A DNA stretch of 5,940 bases from an uncultured bacterium (GTDB lineage Bacteria; Bacillota_A; Clostridia; Oscillospirales; Oscillospiraceae), in the NCBI GenBank assembly GCA_905214605.1, contig CAJMMY010000075.1, forward strand, positions 1 to 5,940, read 5' to 3'. A program made the position numbers and the translations under genes. Position 1 is the stretch's first letter, and each line of letters starts with the position of its first letter. The notes beneath the pieces are model-generated. The model did no database searches and was not told the origin of the DNA. It saw nothing but the letters and a program-made list of their open reading frames with translations. Shown here in pieces: positions 4,171-5,940 of the stretch.

Positions 4171-5940
4171 ATGTGTGGAATTGTTGGATATACCGGACCG
4201 CATCAGGCGGCTCCCATTTTGCTGGAGGGTCTGAAACGGTTGGAATACAGAGGCTATGACTCCGCAGGCATTGCTGTCAATGAGCAGGGCGGAATTCACA
4301 TGGTCAAGTCTGCCGGTATGATTAAAAACCTTTGTGAAAAAACCAAGGAGGGCGCTGTGTTCTCCGGTACCGCCGGCATCGGGCATACCCGCTGGGCAAC
4401 CCACGGCGCACCGACGGACGAAAATGCCCACCCTCACGTTTCCAATGACGGCCGCTTTGCCGTAATCCATAACGGCATCATTGAAAATTATCTGGCCCTG
4501 CGGGAAGAATTGCAGGCAAAGGGTTACGTGTTCAAAAGCGAAACGGACACGGAAGTGATTGTGAATCTGCTGGAGTATTATTACGAAGGCGATTTCAAGC
4601 AGGCCATTCTGAAAGCCATTTCCCGACTGGAAGGGTCTTATGCCATCGGCGCCATTTGCGCCGACTGCCCGGAGCGGGTGTTTGCCGCCCGGCAGTTCAG
4701 CCCCTTGATTCTGGGACTGGGCGTGGGAGAGAACTTCCTGGCATCGGACGTCACCGCGCTGGTTGCGTATACGAAAAACGTGATTTATCTGGACGATGGC
4801 GAGTTGGCAGAGCTGACTCCCCAAAGCGTGACGGTATATGACTGCACCGGACGGCCCATTCAGAAAAAAACGTCTCGTGTGACTTGGGACGTGGAGGCTG
4901 CGGCAAAGGGCGGCTTTGAGCATTTTATGCTCAAGGAAATCATTGAGCAGCCCCGGGCACTGAAAGCCACCATCGACCCCCGGGTGAAAAACGGCCGGGT
5001 GGTTCTGGACGATTTCAACCTCACGGACGAGGAACTGAAAAATCTGCGGAAAATTTACATCACGGCCTGCGGTTCGGCATTTTATGCCGGTCAGGTGGGA
5101 AAATATGTGATTGAATCTCTGACCCGGATTCCCGTGGAAACGGACATTGCCAGCGAGTTCCGGTATCGGGACCCCATTGTGGACGAGCACACGCTGATGA
5201 TTGTTATTTCCCAGTCTGGCGAAACGGCAGATACCATTGCCGCCTTGCGGGAGGCGAAGGAGCGGGGGGCGAAAACCCTTGCGATTTGCAACGTGGTGGG
5301 CTCCACCATTGCCCGTCTGGCAGATACGGTGCTGTACACCTGGGCCGGCCCGGAAATTGCCGTGGCCACCACAAAGGGATACACCACGCAGGTTGCCATT
5401 CTGGATTTGCTGGCGGTCTATCTGGCCCGGCGGCTGTCGCGCATTGATGACGGGGAGGAGCGCCGTCTGGTGCGGGAAATTCAGAAAATTCCCCAGCAGA
5501 TGCAGCGGTCCGTTGACCTGAACCCCGGCCTGCCGGACATTGCAAAGAGTTATCATGATAATCAAAATATGTTCTTCATCGGGCGCAATCTGGACTACGC
5601 GGTTTGCCTGGAAAGCTCTCTGAAATTGAAGGAAATTTCCTATATTCATTCCGAGGCCTGCGCGGCCGGAGAATTGAAACACGGACCCATTGCTCTGATT
5701 GAGCCGGGGCGGCTGGTGATTGCGCTGGCTTGTCAGGAACGACTGTTCGATAAAACCATGAGCAATATTAAAGAGGTCAAAGCCCGGGGGGCAGAGGTTT
5801 TGGGCGTTGCCATGGAGGGCAATACCCGGATTCTGACCGAGGCGGACAAAGCCATTTACATTCCCCGGTGCGAGCCGCTGTTTGCTGCGGCCCCGGCAAT
5901 CGGTCCCATGCAGCTGTTTGCATACTATGTGGCAAAGGAA
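4171..5940 (+). CDS. glmS: Glutamine-fructose-6-phosphate aminotransferase (isomerising), 3' end cut by window edge
   Basis: GlmS makes glucosamine 6-phosphate from fructose 6-phosphate and glutamine, the committed step to UDP-GlcNAc and peptidoglycan, in the cytoplasm. The frame is open for 590 codons to the window end. The N-terminal glutaminase domain (about 1-225) begins MCGIVGYTG, so Cys2 becomes the N-terminal nucleophile; it has RLEYRGYDSAG, GHTRWATHG and HNGIIENY. Two sugar isomerase domains follow: the first (about 290-420) with TACGSAFYAG and SQSGETADT, the second (about 460 onward) with SSLKLKEISYIHSEA and GELKHGP. K485, E488 and H504 correspond to isomerase-site residues known from E. 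coli GlmS. The end here, QLFAYYVAKE, is normally followed by about 18-20 residues ending in a DKPRNLAKSVTVE-like tail, so only those are missing. ATG 4171 is fixed by AGGAGGG 7 nt upstream and by the need for Cys2. Its own promoter and leader separate it from htrA. Confidence 0.98.
   Translation, partial: MCGIVGYTGPHQAAPILLEGLKRLEYRGYDSAGIAVNEQGGIHMVKSAGMIKNLCEKTKEGAVFSGTAGIGHTRWATHGAPTDENAHPHVSNDGRFAVIHNGIIENYLALREELQAKGYVFKSETDTEVIVNLLEYYYEGDFKQAILKAISRLEGSYAIGAICADCPERVFAARQFSPLILGLGVGENFLASDVTALVAYTKNVIYLDDGELAELTPQSVTVYDCTGRPIQKKTSRVTWDVEAAAKGGFEHFMLKEIIEQPRALKATIDPRVKNGRVVLDDFNLTDEELKNLRKIYITACGSAFYAGQVGKYVIESLTRIPVETDIASEFRYRDPIVDEHTLMIVISQSGETADTIAALREAKERGAKTLAICNVVGSTIARLADTVLYTWAGPEIAVATTKGYTTQVAILDLLAVYLARRLSRIDDGEERRLVREIQKIPQQMQRSVDLNPGLPDIAKSYHDNQNMFFIGRNLDYAVCLESSLKLKEISYIHSEACAAGELKHGPIALIEPGRLVIALACQERLFDKTMSNIKEVKARGAEVLGVAMEGNTRILTEADKAIYIPRCEPLFAAAPAIGPMQLFAYYVAKE

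Noticed and set aside
4122..4260. Possible small upstream frame beginning ATG GGA AAA in the glmS leader and running into glmS
   Set aside because: There is no ribosome binding site before it (only a T tract), it is out of frame with glmS, and it contains the leader hairpin. A leader peptide is not supported.
3913..5682. 589-codon minus-strand open frame opposite glmS
   Set aside because: It is the in-register antisense of an unmistakable glmS. It has no plausible ribosome binding site or domain and overlaps the terminator region.

Overview
The window looks like chromosomal DNA from a low-to-mid GC Gram-positive bacterium of the class Clostridia, probably a gut Oscillospiraceae/Ruminococcaceae-type organism. 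This is an inference from strong AGGAGG-type ribosome binding sites, Firmicutes-style sigma-A promoters, the protein style (a membrane-anchored HtrA with a cytoplasmic head, and a histidine kinase with a DRDGVGLGLY-type G2 box), a marked preference for CGG, CTG and GGC codons, and a nearly complete absence of TTA, CTA and TCA codons. No mobile element, CRISPR array, tRNA or rRNA is visible. All genes look intact except the two cut by the window edges.

Layout. (1) Bases 1-199, minus strand: the first 66 codons of a phosphoketolase, read out of the window to the left, with its own promoter at 268-296. (2) Bases 200-402: a divergent intergenic region with a near-consensus minus-strand promoter, a palindromic AT-rich element, and a plus-strand promoter that has a perfect TATAAT but no -35 at normal spacing. 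(3) Bases 403-3916: a three-gene plus-strand cluster of an OmpR-family response regulator, a transmembrane sensor histidine kinase and a membrane-anchored HtrA/DegP-type serine protease. It ends at a clear intrinsic terminator at 3956-3985. (4) Bases 4022-4170: a consensus promoter and a structured leader of about 112 nt. (5) Bases 4171-5940: glmS, glucosamine-6-phosphate synthase, complete except for roughly the last 20 codons beyond the right edge.

How the parts work together. The regulator-kinase-HtrA arrangement matches the logic of secretion/envelope-stress circuits such as Bacillus CssRS-HtrA: the kinase senses something outside the membrane, and the protease that deals with misfolded exported proteins is encoded in the same cluster. 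GlmS, next door but separately promoted, makes the amino sugar precursor of peptidoglycan. A common cell-envelope theme is plausible but not proven. Phosphoketolase belongs to central carbon metabolism and is divergent, so it need not be related.

The most interesting non-coding element is the glmS leader. I see no glmS ribozyme there. Instead there is a terminator-like hairpin with a U tract about ten bases after the predicted start site, a second perfect hairpin, and an 11-nt segment (4080-4090) that can pair completely, with two G-U pairs, with the glmS Shine-Dalgarno region (4153-4163). These pairings compete with one another, which is what a regulatory leader RNA would look like.
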